Shown here: positions 32,458-41,099 of the stretch, piece after piece
How the letters are laid out: each line of letters starts with the position of its first letter
Position numbering within the stretch: position 1 is the stretch's first letter
DNA from: Neptuniibacter sp. CAU 1671
GTDB taxonomy: Bacteria > Pseudomonadota > Gammaproteobacteria > Pseudomonadales > Balneatricaceae
Length of the DNA stretch: 64,000 nucleotides
Reading direction: 5' to 3'
Assembly: GCF_029222905.1 (NCBI RefSeq)
Contig: NZ_JARHUE010000004.1
Location: forward strand, 1-64,000
Made by a program: the position numbers and the translations under genes
The notes under the pieces: generated by a model
The model's input: the letters and a program-made list of their open reading frames with translations, nothing else
Databases searched by the model: none
What the model was told of the DNA's origin: nothing

Positions 32458-32514
32458 CTATTGGGCGCTATAAGACTGAGCAGAATAATCGGTAAAAATG
32501 ATAAACCGCAGACA

Positions 32515-32543
32515 CAAAAAAACCTGCCATAAGCAGGTTTTTT
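32515..32543 (-). terminator. Terminator of the tRNA-Ala transcript
   Basis: AAAAAACCTGC-cataa-GCAGGTTTTTT; on the minus strand the stem is followed by a T-run. Confidence 0.8.
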
Positions 32544-32578
32544 ACTGCTCCCAGTTGTGAAACTGAAAGCTAAGAATT

Positions 32579-32654
32579 TGGTGGAGCCTAGGGGGATCGA
32601 ACCCCTGACCTCAACGCTGCCAGCGTTGCGCTCTCCCAGCTGAGCTAAGGCCCC
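32579..32654 (-). tRNA. tRNA-Ala (anticodon GGC)
   Basis: A 76-nt cloverleaf on the minus strand. The acceptor GGGGCCT pairs with AGGCTCC, discriminator A and encoded CCA follow, the D-arm contains GCTC...GAGC, the anticodon stem-loop is CAACG-CTGGCAG-CGTTG with anticodon GGC, and the T-loop is GTTCGATC. It lies 136 bp downstream of gltX on the same strand, a common pairing in gammaproteobacteria. Confidence 0.95.
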
Positions 32655-32747
32655 AAAAGCGGGTGCTATGGTAAGCAGTCACGGTTGATGAGTCAAGTCA
32701 AAAATCTAAAAATATGAAAACAAAAATATCTTTTATTTCATACAGTT

Positions 32748-32781
32748 AAAAGCCCCGAATCAAGCTAAAACGGGGATTTTG
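32748..32781 (-). terminator. Hairpin after gltX
   Basis: On the minus strand AATCCCCG...CGGGGCTTTT forms a stem with a T-run just after the gltX stop, before the tRNA gene. Confidence 0.65.
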
Positions 32782-32790
32782 ACTTTATGC

Positions 32791-34290
32791 TTACTCGGTT
32801 ACCAACTGAGAACGGATAGTCTGAAACTCTTTCTCCCAGCGTTTACCCTCTTTTTTGGAAGGACCGCCGACAATATTCAGTGCATGCCGCAAACGCGCAC
32901 GCGTCATATCCGGCCCCAGAATCGCCATGGAGTCCATGACGGATACGGTCTGATTAGTACCGGCAATCGCAATAAACAGCGGATAGAGAAAATCACGGAT
33001 TTTCAGCTCCATACCATTGGCCAGCTGTTTCAGCTGGTTAAAGAGCTGATCTTTATTCCACTGAGTCTCAGTATCAAGTAGCCAGGAGGAAAACTGCAGC
33101 ACTTTACGCACCTGCTCCTCATCCAGCCCTTTGTAGTCAAAATCAGCGGCCTGCAGATTCAGCATGCCAGACAGGAAGAATCCCGCCAACGGTGCCACGT
33201 CAGAGAATTTCTCAACCCGCTGCTGAATCAGCGGTACGATCTGCATCAGGTATTCAGGGTTCAGCGCCCACTGCTGATAGGCCAGAGCAAACTGCTCAGC
33301 AGAGAGATCTTCCCTCAGCCACAGTCCATTCAGCCAGCTCAGTTTCTCCTGATCAAAGATTGGACCACCCAGAGAAACACGCTGAATATCAAAGTTGTCG
33401 AACATCTGCTGACGGGAGAACTTTTCGCTTTCATCCGGCATCGACCAGCCCATACGGCCCAGATAGTTGAGCAATGCTTCAGGCAGATAGCCCATACGCT
33501 GGTAATAAAGAATACTGGTAGGGTTCTTGCGTTTGGACAGTTTAGATTTATCCGGATTGCGCAACAGCGGCATATGGCACAGTTGCGGCATATCCCAGCC
33601 GAAATACTGATACAGCAACTTATGCTTAGGCGCAGAGTTAATCCACTCCTCACCCCTGATAACGTGGGTGATCTGCATCAGGTGGTCATCAACCACGTTG
33701 GCCAGGTGGTAGGTCGGCATGCCATCTGATTTAAGCAAAATCTGACAGTCCACCTGCCCCCAGTCCAGCTCGATGGTGCCGCGCAGCATATCATCGATAA
33801 CACACACGCCCTCTTCCGGCACTTTCATGCGCACCACATAGGGCGCGCCAGCGGCACGACGCGCTTCCACCTCTGCTTCAGGCAGCGCAAGATCACTTTG
33901 TTTGAGCGCAGTGTGCTGACCTGATTCACGGCGCGCATCGCGCAACTGATCCAGCTCGTCTGCTGTCCGGTAGCAAAGGAAGGCGTGCCCCTCTTCGACC
34001 AGACGCATTGCATAGTCATGGTAACTGTCTTTACGCTCACTCTGGCGGTAAGGGCCATGCGGACCGCCTACATCCGGACCCTCATCCCACTCCAGACCCA
34101 GCCACCGCAGAGAATCCAAAATCGCCTGTTCCGATTCAGCCGTACTGCGGGTCTGATCCGTATCTTCGATCCGAAGAATGAACTGACCACCATGCTGACG
34201 TGCAAACGCCAGGTTGAATAAAGCGATGTAAGCGGTGCCGACGTGCGGATCACCGGTTGGCGACGGCGCAACACGAGTACGAACGGTCAT
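32791..34290 (-). CDS. gltX: Glutamyl-tRNA synthetase
   Basis: A 499-residue class I aminoacyl-tRNA synthetase charging tRNA-Glu. The HIGH-like motif is [11 protein letters not shown] near residue 20, with [13 protein letters not shown] following. The KMSKS loop reads KLSKRKNP near residue 250. The C-terminal half is the helical anticodon-binding region. Length and motifs are those of an ordinary bacterial GluRS. Confidence 0.96.
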   Translation of the reverse strand: MTVRTRVAPSPTGDPHVGTAYIALFNLAFARQHGGQFILRIEDTDQTRSTAESEQAILDSLRWLGLEWDEGPDVGGPHGPYRQSERKDSYHDYAMRLVEEGHAFLCYRTADELDQLRDARRESGQHTALKQSDLALPEAEVEARRAAGAPYVVRMKVPEEGVCVIDDMLRGTIELDWGQVDCQILLKSDGMPTYHLANVVDDHLMQITHVIRGEEWINSAPKHKLLYQYFGWDMPQLCHMPLLRNPDKSKLSKRKNPTSILYYQRMGYLPEALLNYLGRMGWSMPDESEKFSRQQMFDNFDIQRVSLGGPIFDQEKLSWLNGLWLREDLSAEQFALAYQQWALNPEYLMQIVPLIQQRVEKFSDVAPLAGFFLSGMLNLQAADFDYKGLDEEQVRKVLQFSSWLLDTETQWNKDQLFNQLKQLANGMELKIRDFLYPLFIAIAGTNQTVSVMDSMAILGPDMTRARLRHALNIVGGPSKKEGKRWEKEFQTIRSQLVTE

Positions 34291-34358
34291 GGATATCCTT
34301 GGTAATTAAAACAGCATTGGAATAGAGGGTGAATTATACCCGGGTAATTCAGGGAGCT

Positions 34359-34748
34359 CTACCAGCCTTGGTTCTGCCAGATGACCGCCCCCCAGATGAG
34401 TGCTCCAATCAGCAGAGAAACCAACACAACTGCAGAACCCAGGTCTTTAGCCAGACCCGCCAGCTCATGATACTCGGTACCCGCCCGGTCAACCACGGCC
34501 TCAATTGCAGTGTTCACCAACTCAAACGCCATCACCAGCAGACAGGTGGAGATCAGTGCGGCCAATTGCAACGGCCCCTGCGCAACAAAAAAGGACAAGG
34601 GGATCAGGACTGCACTGCCCCAGACTTCATAACGGAACGCGGGCTCTTGCCGGTAAGCGGCTTTCAGGCCCTGCCATGAATAGATCGTTGCATAATAAAA
34701 ACGTTTAAAGCCGGTATTTTTGGGGGAGCCACTCATCATGATTTCCAT
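34359..34748 (-). CDS. dgkA: Diacylglycerol kinase (DgkA)
   Basis: A 129-residue inner-membrane lipid kinase with three helices. The family motif ELVNTAIEAVVDRAG...HELAGLAKDLGSAAV-like stretch is present around residues 76-107, including Glu and Asn of the active site. It recycles diacylglycerol to phosphatidate. The start may be one of the closely spaced Met codons between 34736 and 34748. It is followed on the same strand by gltX. Confidence 0.92.
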   Translation of the reverse strand: MEIMMSGSPKNTGFKRFYYATIYSWQGLKAAYRQEPAFRYEVWGSAVLIPLSFFVAQGPLQLAALISTCLLVMAFELVNTAIEAVVDRAGTEYHELAGLAKDLGSAVVLVSLLIGALIWGAVIWQNQGW

Positions 34749-34875
34749 TTTAAGGCCGAGTTTTCTGGCTGAGCAATTCTAGCAAAGCCCAGGCTAAAAC
34801 CACACGCTTCGCGGGCATTAGGTCGCCAGTTCCTATATAATGCGCCGCAGTTGAACAATATTTTATTGCCTGATC

Positions 34876-35859
34876 ATGACAGTTAACCCACCTAAGCCGG
34901 ATCGTCGCTTCTGCGTTGCGCCCATGATGGACTGGACCGATAGACATTGCCGGTACTTTCATCGCCAGCTAACGAACAATGCCGTTTTATATACCGAAAT
35001 GGTTACCACCGGGGCGTTGATTCATGCGGACCCGCAGCGGTTTTTGCCTTTCAATCCAGAAGAACAACCGGTGGCACTGCAACTCGGCGGTAGCAATCCC
35101 GATGAATTGGCCCGATGCGCAAAAATGGCTGAAGAGTTCGGTTACTGTGAGGTTAACCTGAACGTCGGCTGTCCCAGCGACCGGGTGCAGAACAACATGA
35201 TTGGCGCCTGCCTGATGGCTCATCCTCAGCTCGTTGCTGACTCATTACAGGCGATGCAGGAAGCTGTCTCTATCCCGGTCACAGTCAAACACCGACTCGG
35301 TATAGATGATCTGGATAGTTATGCTCTGCTGGAACAGTTTGTGGATACTGTTCGCCAGTCCGGATGCTCCACTTTTATCATTCATGCCCGTAAAGCGATT
35401 CTTCAGGGCCTGAGTCCAAAAGAAAACCGTGAAATTCCACCGCTAAAATATGACTGGGTTTACCGTATTAAACAGGATTTTCCGGAACTGGAAATCATCT
35501 TGAATGGTGGCATTAAAACACTTGCCGAGTGCGAGGATCATCTAAACCATGTAGATGGCGTGATGCTGGGACGAGAGGCCTACCATAACCCCTATCTGCT
35601 GGCAGAAGTCGATCAAATCATCTATCAGCAGGACCGGCCAGTTATCAGCCGGATGGATGCTGCCCTTACCATGCTGCCCTACATTAAACGCCAACATGAG
35701 CAGGGTGTATCTTTTTACCATATCGTTCGCCATATGCTGGGATTGTTTCATGCTCAGCCTGGCGGCAAACAATTCCGTCGTTACATCAGTGAGAATGCTC
35801 ATCAGGCCAATGCCACGCCCGCCGTTTTTATTGATGCGCTCAACTGCATTCGGGCCTGA
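34876..35859 (+). CDS. dusA: tRNA-dihydrouridine synthase A
   Basis: A 327-residue FMN enzyme reducing uridine in the tRNA D-loop. The DusA subtype is shown by APMMDWTDRHCRYFHR at the N-terminus and YTEMVTTGALIH. The catalytic Cys lies in NLNVGCPSDRVQNNMIGACLM and the FMN-phosphate segment is ILNGGIKT. A TATAAT hexamer at 34836-34841 may be its -10 box. It is followed 21 bp later by the transaldolase gene. Confidence 0.93.
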   Translation: MTVNPPKPDRRFCVAPMMDWTDRHCRYFHRQLTNNAVLYTEMVTTGALIHADPQRFLPFNPEEQPVALQLGGSNPDELARCAKMAEEFGYCEVNLNVGCPSDRVQNNMIGACLMAHPQLVADSLQAMQEAVSIPVTVKHRLGIDDLDSYALLEQFVDTVRQSGCSTFIIHARKAILQGLSPKENREIPPLKYDWVYRIKQDFPELEIILNGGIKTLAECEDHLNHVDGVMLGREAYHNPYLLAEVDQIIYQQDRPVISRMDAALTMLPYIKRQHEQGVSFYHIVRHMLGLFHAQPGGKQFRRYISENAHQANATPAVFIDALNCIRA

Positions 35860-35880
35860 AATTAGAGGAACTAATTTGTT

Positions 35881-36831
35881 ATGACTCACCAGCTGGACCA
35901 GTTAAAAGTGATAACCACGGTCGTAGCCGATACCGGTGATATTGAAGCAATTGAACGTTTCAAGCCGGTTGATGCCACCACCAACCCATCGCTGTTATTA
36001 AAAGCCGCACAGCTGCCTCGTTATGCTGACCTGATCAAAAAAGCGCAGCACCAGGCCGAAACCCTTGGCGGTAATCAGCAAACCCTGCTGGACAACATGA
36101 CCGATCATTTTGCAGTGGCGATTGGCCAGGAAGTCCTGAAGCTGATTCCTGGACGCATCTCTACCGAAGTTGATGCCCGCCTCTCTTTTGACAAGACCGC
36201 AACCCTGAACCGCGCTCGCAAGCTGATCAGCCTTTATGAATCAGCAGGCATTCCGCGAGACAGGATCCTGATTAAGATCGCCTCTACCTGGGAAGGCATC
36301 AGTGCCGCCAGAGAGCTGGAACAGGAAGGCATCAATTGTAACCTCACACTGTTGTTTGGCTTTGCCCAGGCCGCCGCCTGCGCCGATGCTGGCGTCTATC
36401 TGATTTCACCCTTTGTCGGACGGATTCTGGATTGGCACAAAGCGCGAGATAACGCCGATTTCAGTGGAGCCAACGATCCCGGGGTGCAGTCGGTCAGTCG
36501 TATTTACCACTACTACAAAGCGAATGATTACAAGACCATCGTCATGGGCGCCAGCTTCCGCAATACCGGAGAGATTCTGGAACTGGCAGGCTGCGACCGC
36601 TTAACCATTGCCCCTGCATTGATGGAAGAACTGGAGCAAAGTCAGGCGCCTCTCAGTATTAAACTGACACCTCAGAACGCAACATCCACCCAGGAACGCT
36701 GGGAAATTACAGAAGCTGAATTTCGCTGGCATATGAATGAAGATGCCATGGCCACTGAAAAACTGGCTGAGGGCATTCGTAATTTCGCGGCGGACCAGAT
36801 AAAGCTTGAGCAACTGCTGCTCTCAAGCTAA
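35881..36831 (+). CDS. tal: Transaldolase
   Basis: A 316-residue class I aldolase-type enzyme of the non-oxidative pentose phosphate pathway. The Schiff-base Lys lies in [19 protein letters not shown] (about residue 131) and the N-terminal Asp in [14 protein letters not shown]. The segment [33 protein letters not shown] is characteristic of TalB-type enzymes. It ends before a strong terminator. Confidence 0.96.
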   Translation: MTHQLDQLKVITTVVADTGDIEAIERFKPVDATTNPSLLLKAAQLPRYADLIKKAQHQAETLGGNQQTLLDNMTDHFAVAIGQEVLKLIPGRISTEVDARLSFDKTATLNRARKLISLYESAGIPRDRILIKIASTWEGISAARELEQEGINCNLTLLFGFAQAAACADAGVYLISPFVGRILDWHKARDNADFSGANDPGVQSVSRIYHYYKANDYKTIVMGASFRNTGEILELAGCDRLTIAPALMEELEQSQAPLSIKLTPQNATSTQERWEITEAEFRWHMNEDAMATEKLAEGIRNFAADQIKLEQLLLSS

Positions 36832-36837
36832 GCACCA

Positions 36838-36877
36838 TAAAAAAAGCCCGGAGGCTAACCAGCCACCGGGCTTTTTC
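36838..36877 (+). terminator. Terminator of dusA-tal
   Basis: AAAAAAGCCCGG...CCGGGCTTTTT with a 14-base loop, directly after the transaldolase stop. Confidence 0.85.
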
Positions 36878-37063
36878 CACCAGCATCCATGCTGGAAACC
36901 AATCAATCCTTAATTGGTCGAAGTCGAAACGCCTCCGTGCGCTGTGACAGTTCCATCTGTCTCGACCCCTAACAGCACTCATTTTAATGAGCTTCATAAG
37001 GATCGCTATTAGAATTTTTCCTATTTTTTATTAAAATTGTATTAAATTTGAATTAACGACGTT

Positions 37064-37546
37064 TCAGGCATCTTCGAGTGTCGTCATCAGATCTTTAAAC
37101 GCTTCACGATTGGATTCGTTCAAATTCATCAGGATACGGTGCGCTTCAACAATTCGCATCCTGATTTCATCTGCAGACTCTTTAACCAGCGGCAACTGTT
37201 CCAGATCACTGGTGCTTTGTGGAAGGCTGTCCAGCAGGACAAAGATATGATCAAACCCCATGGTTAACAGCACACGGGTTATATCAGGATTAGGCGAGAC
37301 AATGGTGGGTTTCGGCAAGTGACTCTGTTCTGCGTAGATCGACAGTTTGGCAATCAAACCCAGAGTGGTGCTATCGATACCATCCGTTTCCGTCAGATCA
37401 ACCAGAATATCCTGAATATAACTACGATCCAGAACCGATTTAAGATGCTGATCAAGTGAGGAACACAGGGTTAGCCTGACATCCCCAATAAATTTAAGGA
37501 TGTAACGGCCACCCATCAGGGCATAATATATTGAGCCATCGTGCAT
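37064..37546 (-). CDS. STAS-domain protein (anti-sigma antagonist-like)
   Basis: A 160-residue protein. The STAS core is at about 15-110, with the phosphorylatable Ser/Thr patch in DLTETDGIDSTTLGLIAK. A C-terminal helical extension (residues 120-160) goes beyond a minimal antagonist. It resembles HsbA of Pseudomonas, a partner-switch protein controlled by the phosphatase encoded five bases upstream. Confidence 0.85.
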   Translation of the reverse strand: MHDGSIYYALMGGRYILKFIGDVRLTLCSSLDQHLKSVLDRSYIQDILVDLTETDGIDSTTLGLIAKLSIYAEQSHLPKPTIVSPNPDITRVLLTMGFDHIFVLLDSLPQSTSDLEQLPLVKESADEIRMRIVEAHRILMNLNESNREAFKDLMTTLEDA

Positions 37547-37551
37547 GAGAA

Positions 37552-38724
37552 TCAGTGCCTGGCCACAGTCATTATGGCAATATCATCAGGAGTCTCACCC
37601 AGTATAGCGGGAAGCAACAGCTGTTTCAGTTGCTCAGGGCTACCTCCTTTGGCGGTAATGACGGCCTGCATTAAACACTGTTCTTTTGCAGCAAGGTCTG
37701 GCGCGTTGATTACTTCCAAAATACCATCCGAAAATAAAGTCAGCTGAAAGGGTGTACTGAGTACCAGTTTGCGCTGTTCAAACTGCGGGTTATCAAAAAG
37801 CCCAACGGGCATGCCTCGCCCTTCAAGAAAGTGACTACCTGTTTTGTCGGTCAGGATAGGCATCGGGTGATGGCCACCTACAGCATAGGTCAAAGTACAG
37901 TCTCTGCTGTCATAAAGCCCAAGAAAAATACTCAGATGCTTTCCTAAACCTGTATCCAGCACTTCAGCATTGATGCGCCTTAACGTATCAAGCGGCGAGA
38001 CAATATCAAAACTTGAACGCCGGCGGAAGTTCCTCAGCAATCGATGCGTCATGTTTTTAAGCAAAACAGTGACCAGTGCCGATGACGCACCATGACCGGA
38101 CACATCAGCGAGATAAAACATACTGCGATGACCATCAATCTCGACAAAATCCACAAAATCCCCGCTCAGGTAAAGCGAAGGGATGAGCAGATATCGTGCT
38201 TCAAGGTCTGCTAACTGCATATGTTCAGGCGGCAGCATATTTTGCTGTATTTGCAGTGCTGCCTGCTGATCCGCCCTTAGCTCAGCGTAACTGCGCTCTA
38301 GCTCTTCCTGCACCTGATGATGTTGTTCATACAACATCGACTGCTGCAGTAACTTCAAAATGGCCGCTAACAGACCCGGACGATCAATATTAAGTGCCGT
38401 CTGCATAAACACATCAGATGATCCTGATCTCAGTAGTGATAACACCTGATCATTATCTGAGTGGCTCAGCATTGAAATGATGGGACGCGGCGCTTGCTGT
38501 CCAGCCAGATCACCGAACTGCGCCATGCTGAGCTCATCAACACCGACAGCCGCAATCACCAGAGAAAATACGTTTTTATCAAGTTCAGACTGCGCTTCAC
38601 CCAGATCATGGGCCGTCACTACAATGATTGGCGGAATTTGAGGAGGAATAAACTCTTGCAGAAACTCAACGATCGCTTCCGGATTTGAGTCGATCACCAA
38701 TACCTGCTGATGGGCCTGATTCAT
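37552..38724 (-). CDS. RsbU/SpoIIE-type PP2C phosphatase with degenerate receiver
   Basis: A 390-residue HsbR-like protein. The N-terminal ~125 residues have a receiver fold (QVLVIDSNPEAI), but the phospho-acceptor position reads VIAAVG with no Asp, so it is degenerate. A coiled linker (135-170, LERSYAELRADQQAALQIQQNMLP) precedes a SpoIIE/PP2C domain with metal-binding Asp in LSGDFVDFV, YLADVSGHGASSALV and LFSDGILEV. It would dephosphorylate the STAS protein encoded next. Confidence 0.88.
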   Translation of the reverse strand: MNQAHQQVLVIDSNPEAIVEFLQEFIPPQIPPIIVVTAHDLGEAQSELDKNVFSLVIAAVGVDELSMAQFGDLAGQQAPRPIISMLSHSDNDQVLSLLRSGSSDVFMQTALNIDRPGLLAAILKLLQQSMLYEQHHQVQEELERSYAELRADQQAALQIQQNMLPPEHMQLADLEARYLLIPSLYLSGDFVDFVEIDGHRSMFYLADVSGHGASSALVTVLLKNMTHRLLRNFRRRSSFDIVSPLDTLRRINAEVLDTGLGKHLSIFLGLYDSRDCTLTYAVGGHHPMPILTDKTGSHFLEGRGMPVGLFDNPQFEQRKLVLSTPFQLTLFSDGILEVINAPDLAAKEQCLMQAVITAKGGSPEQLKQLLLPAILGETPDDIAIMTVARH

Positions 38725-38851
38725 AGCCAGACCTTATAAACGGCAGATGGAAACATAAGGGTAACCATCAGAAGCGGAGACAAGTTAATTTACAGCAACT
38801 CGGTTTCATGGTTGAACCTTAAATCCAAGCCATCTTATATGCAAGCAGATA

Positions 38852-38883
38852 AAAGAAAGGGGCAATGTTCACATCGCCCCTCT
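38852..38883 (-). terminator. Terminator of mlaA
   Basis: AGGGGC-aATGT-tc-ACATc-GCCCCT, with T-rich sequence after it on the minus strand. Confidence 0.65.
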
Positions 38884-38888
38884 ATCCG

Positions 38889-39587
38889 TTAAAAATTACT
38901 GGAATCGTAATTTTCTGCGCCATCCGTAATGTCATATGCACGTTTTTGTAGATATGCATCACGTATGAAGGTGTACTTATCACCTGAGATCAATTTTTCA
39001 ACTTTCATCAGCTGCGACCGGGTGTCGATTACACGTAAGGTATACAGTGCATTTCGTGCACCCGCATCATCCACCTGCATGACCGGATCGATCATCGCAT
39101 CCGGGATACGACCCAAACCATCACGCACAGTCGAAGGACCAAAAAACGGCAGAACTAGATAAGGGCCACTAGCGACACCCCAAGTTCCAAGTGTCTGACC
39201 GAAGTCTTCTGATTTTTTCTCAATACCCATCGGGGTTGCCACATCAATTAACCCAGCCAGACCAAAGGTAGTATTGAAGCCCAAACGCGCCAGACTCATC
39301 AGCGCATCATCCACTTTGCCCTGCAGCAAGTTATTGAAGGTATTACTGACATCACCAAGATTGGAGAAGAAGTTATTAACACCACGCTCACCCAGGTCAG
39401 GCATCACAACCTGATAACCTTTTGTAATCGGTTTCAGCGCATAGGTGTCCAGCCCTTCATTGAAACTAAACATTGCCCGGTTAAAGCCCTGCCAGGGATC
39501 CGAAGCTTGCTCTTCAGCAATTACAGCAGAAGAAAGCGTCATGCTACAAACCATAGCCACCATCCAGCGGGCATACGATGTTTTCAT
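38889..39587 (-). CDS. mlaA: MlaA/VacJ outer-membrane lipid-asymmetry protein
   Basis: A 232-residue protein. The start at 39587 is chosen because AAGGA lies seven bases upstream; the frame is open to 39614. Family motifs are DPWQGFNRAMFSFNEGLDTYALKPI, then NNFFSNLGDVSNTFNNLLQGK and SEDFGQTLGTWGVASGPYLVLPFFGPST. It extracts misplaced phospholipid from the outer leaflet and hands it to the Mla pathway. The signal peptide looks like a type I signal (VIAEEQ) with no clear lipobox, whereas many MlaA proteins are lipoproteins. Confidence 0.92.
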   Translation of the reverse strand: MKTSYARWMVAMVCSMTLSSAVIAEEQASDPWQGFNRAMFSFNEGLDTYALKPITKGYQVVMPDLGERGVNNFFSNLGDVSNTFNNLLQGKVDDALMSLARLGFNTTFGLAGLIDVATPMGIEKKSEDFGQTLGTWGVASGPYLVLPFFGPSTVRDGLGRIPDAMIDPVMQVDDAGARNALYTLRVIDTRSQLMKVEKLISGDKYTFIRDAYLQKRAYDITDGAENYDSSNF

Positions 39588-39684
39588 CGAACAATCCTTA
39601 CATTTCAAACACAAGAGCTTTTATTCTAGTCAATTTATGCGCTGCAATAAACAGATTCCAACGCTTATAAATCACCGACATAGA

Positions 39685-39716
39685 CAAAAAAAGGCTCCCT
39701 AAGGAGCCTTTTTTCA
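39685..39716 (-). terminator. Terminator of the second porin gene
   Basis: AAAAAAAGGCTCC-ctaa-GGAGCCTTTTTT, perfect stem, T-run on both strands, between the porin and mlaA. Confidence 0.85.
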
Positions 39717-39736
39717 GAGATTCAAATCAAGAATGA

Positions 39737-40711
39737 TTAGAAGTCTACGCGGTAGCCTGCAACAGTACGATCAGTTGCCAGTACATCTTCGCTGTCGTTG
39801 TTCACGTGCTCCAGGAAGACCATACCGTGGCCCATTTTGTGCTGAACACCGATGCCCCACTGCTGCAGATCACCGTCAACCAGGTCAGAAGACAGCTCAT
39901 AGTCAGAGAAACGACCGTAGAAAGAGGTAGTGCCTACGGTGTAACGTACGCCAGCTTCCCACACGTCCTGATCAGCATCAGCCAGAGTCATGCCATCAAA
40001 AGACAGTGAATCATCTTCACGATCTTCATAACGAGCCATCATTTCCAGCGCATTGATTTTGTACTTAACAGAAACACCCCAAACGTCAGACTCATCACCA
40101 CTGTCTGCTTCGGTAGTAGCAATAGAGGCAGCCAGAGTCAGGCCGTTAACAGAGTATTTAGCTGCAACGTTGTGACCATCCAGATCTTCATCAGCATCAT
40201 CACCAGAACCATCTACAACTGCAGCTACAAAGAACTGGAAGCCGCTCAGGTTTGGAGAAGCGTAAGTCAGAGTGTTGTCTACACGCTTATGGTTGGAGTT
40301 ACCCAGGAAGAAACGCTCACCGTAGCTGCCAGAACCTGGGTTAAAGATACCCAGTGGTGCGTTGATCAGCAGGTAGTGAGGGTGGTACTGACGACCGATA
40401 GCAGCCATACCCCAGTCACCTTTAGCACCGGCATAACCCAGGCGCTTGCCGAACATCTGACCGTAGGTGTCAGAATCAGCAGTGTTGATATTCGCTTCCC
40501 AGTGGAACAGACCTTTAGTGTCTTCCAGGCCCAGATCTACGTCACCTTTGATACCAACGCGTGAAGACAGATCAGAAACATCTGCATCAGCATCTTTAAC
40601 TGCAGTTACACCGATACGGAAAGAACCGTACAGAGTAGCGTCAGCCTGAGCAACCATTGGAGCCGTCATTGCACCAGCAACAGCCAGAGCGATAATTGAC
40701 TTCTTCATCAA
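39737..40711 (-). CDS. Gram-negative porin (second)
   Basis: A 324-residue outer-membrane porin. The signal peptide is about 1-23 (ending AQAD) and the protein ends in Phe (AGYRVDF). Barrel strands include ATLYGSFRIGVTAV, GLFHWEANINTA and WGMAAIGRQYHPHYLL. The loops are strongly acidic (DADADVSD, GDDADEDLDG), unlike the island porin at 18168. Codon use is strongly biased, suggesting high expression. Confidence 0.92.
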   Translation of the reverse strand: MMKKSIIALAVAGAMTAPMVAQADATLYGSFRIGVTAVKDADADVSDLSSRVGIKGDVDLGLEDTKGLFHWEANINTADSDTYGQMFGKRLGYAGAKGDWGMAAIGRQYHPHYLLINAPLGIFNPGSGSYGERFFLGNSNHKRVDNTLTYASPNLSGFQFFVAAVVDGSGDDADEDLDGHNVAAKYSVNGLTLAASIATTEADSGDESDVWGVSVKYKINALEMMARYEDREDDSLSFDGMTLADADQDVWEAGVRYTVGTTSFYGRFSDYELSSDLVDGDLQQWGIGVQHKMGHGMVFLEHVNNDSEDVLATDRTVAGYRVDF

Positions 40712-41099
40712 CTTTTCCCCTTCGATTTTTAATTCAACATACTAGTTGTGAATCTTTATTTTTCGTGGCATCTGAAGCAGTGCCGCAGATACGCTATGAA
40801 AATACTATAAAAAAAATATATTTCAATTAGATGAAATGTTTTTCCATATAATACTTTCATCGAAACTTTTTTTTCTGAACGTGGTCACAATCCCTTTTAT
40901 GACTCTGTGTTTACTTCCTGGTCAACCTTCAGAAACATCGGCCAAAACAACCTATAAGTCGTAGGCCTTCCGTATTACAGCACAAGCTCCAGTATGGTGC
41001 AACTGCGTTTACCCTATAAATATCCTACATTTAGACTAAATACGGAGTAGGTTGGCCGCGCACTTGCGCCCTTCTTTCAAGCACTTTACGCTCAAGAGC
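40712..41099. other. Spacer between second porin and hrpA
   Basis: AT-rich 388-bp region upstream of the porin, presumably holding its promoter and regulatory sites (for example the run at 40800-40860). No credible gene, and no -24/-12 site of the type seen in the island. Confidence 0.5.
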
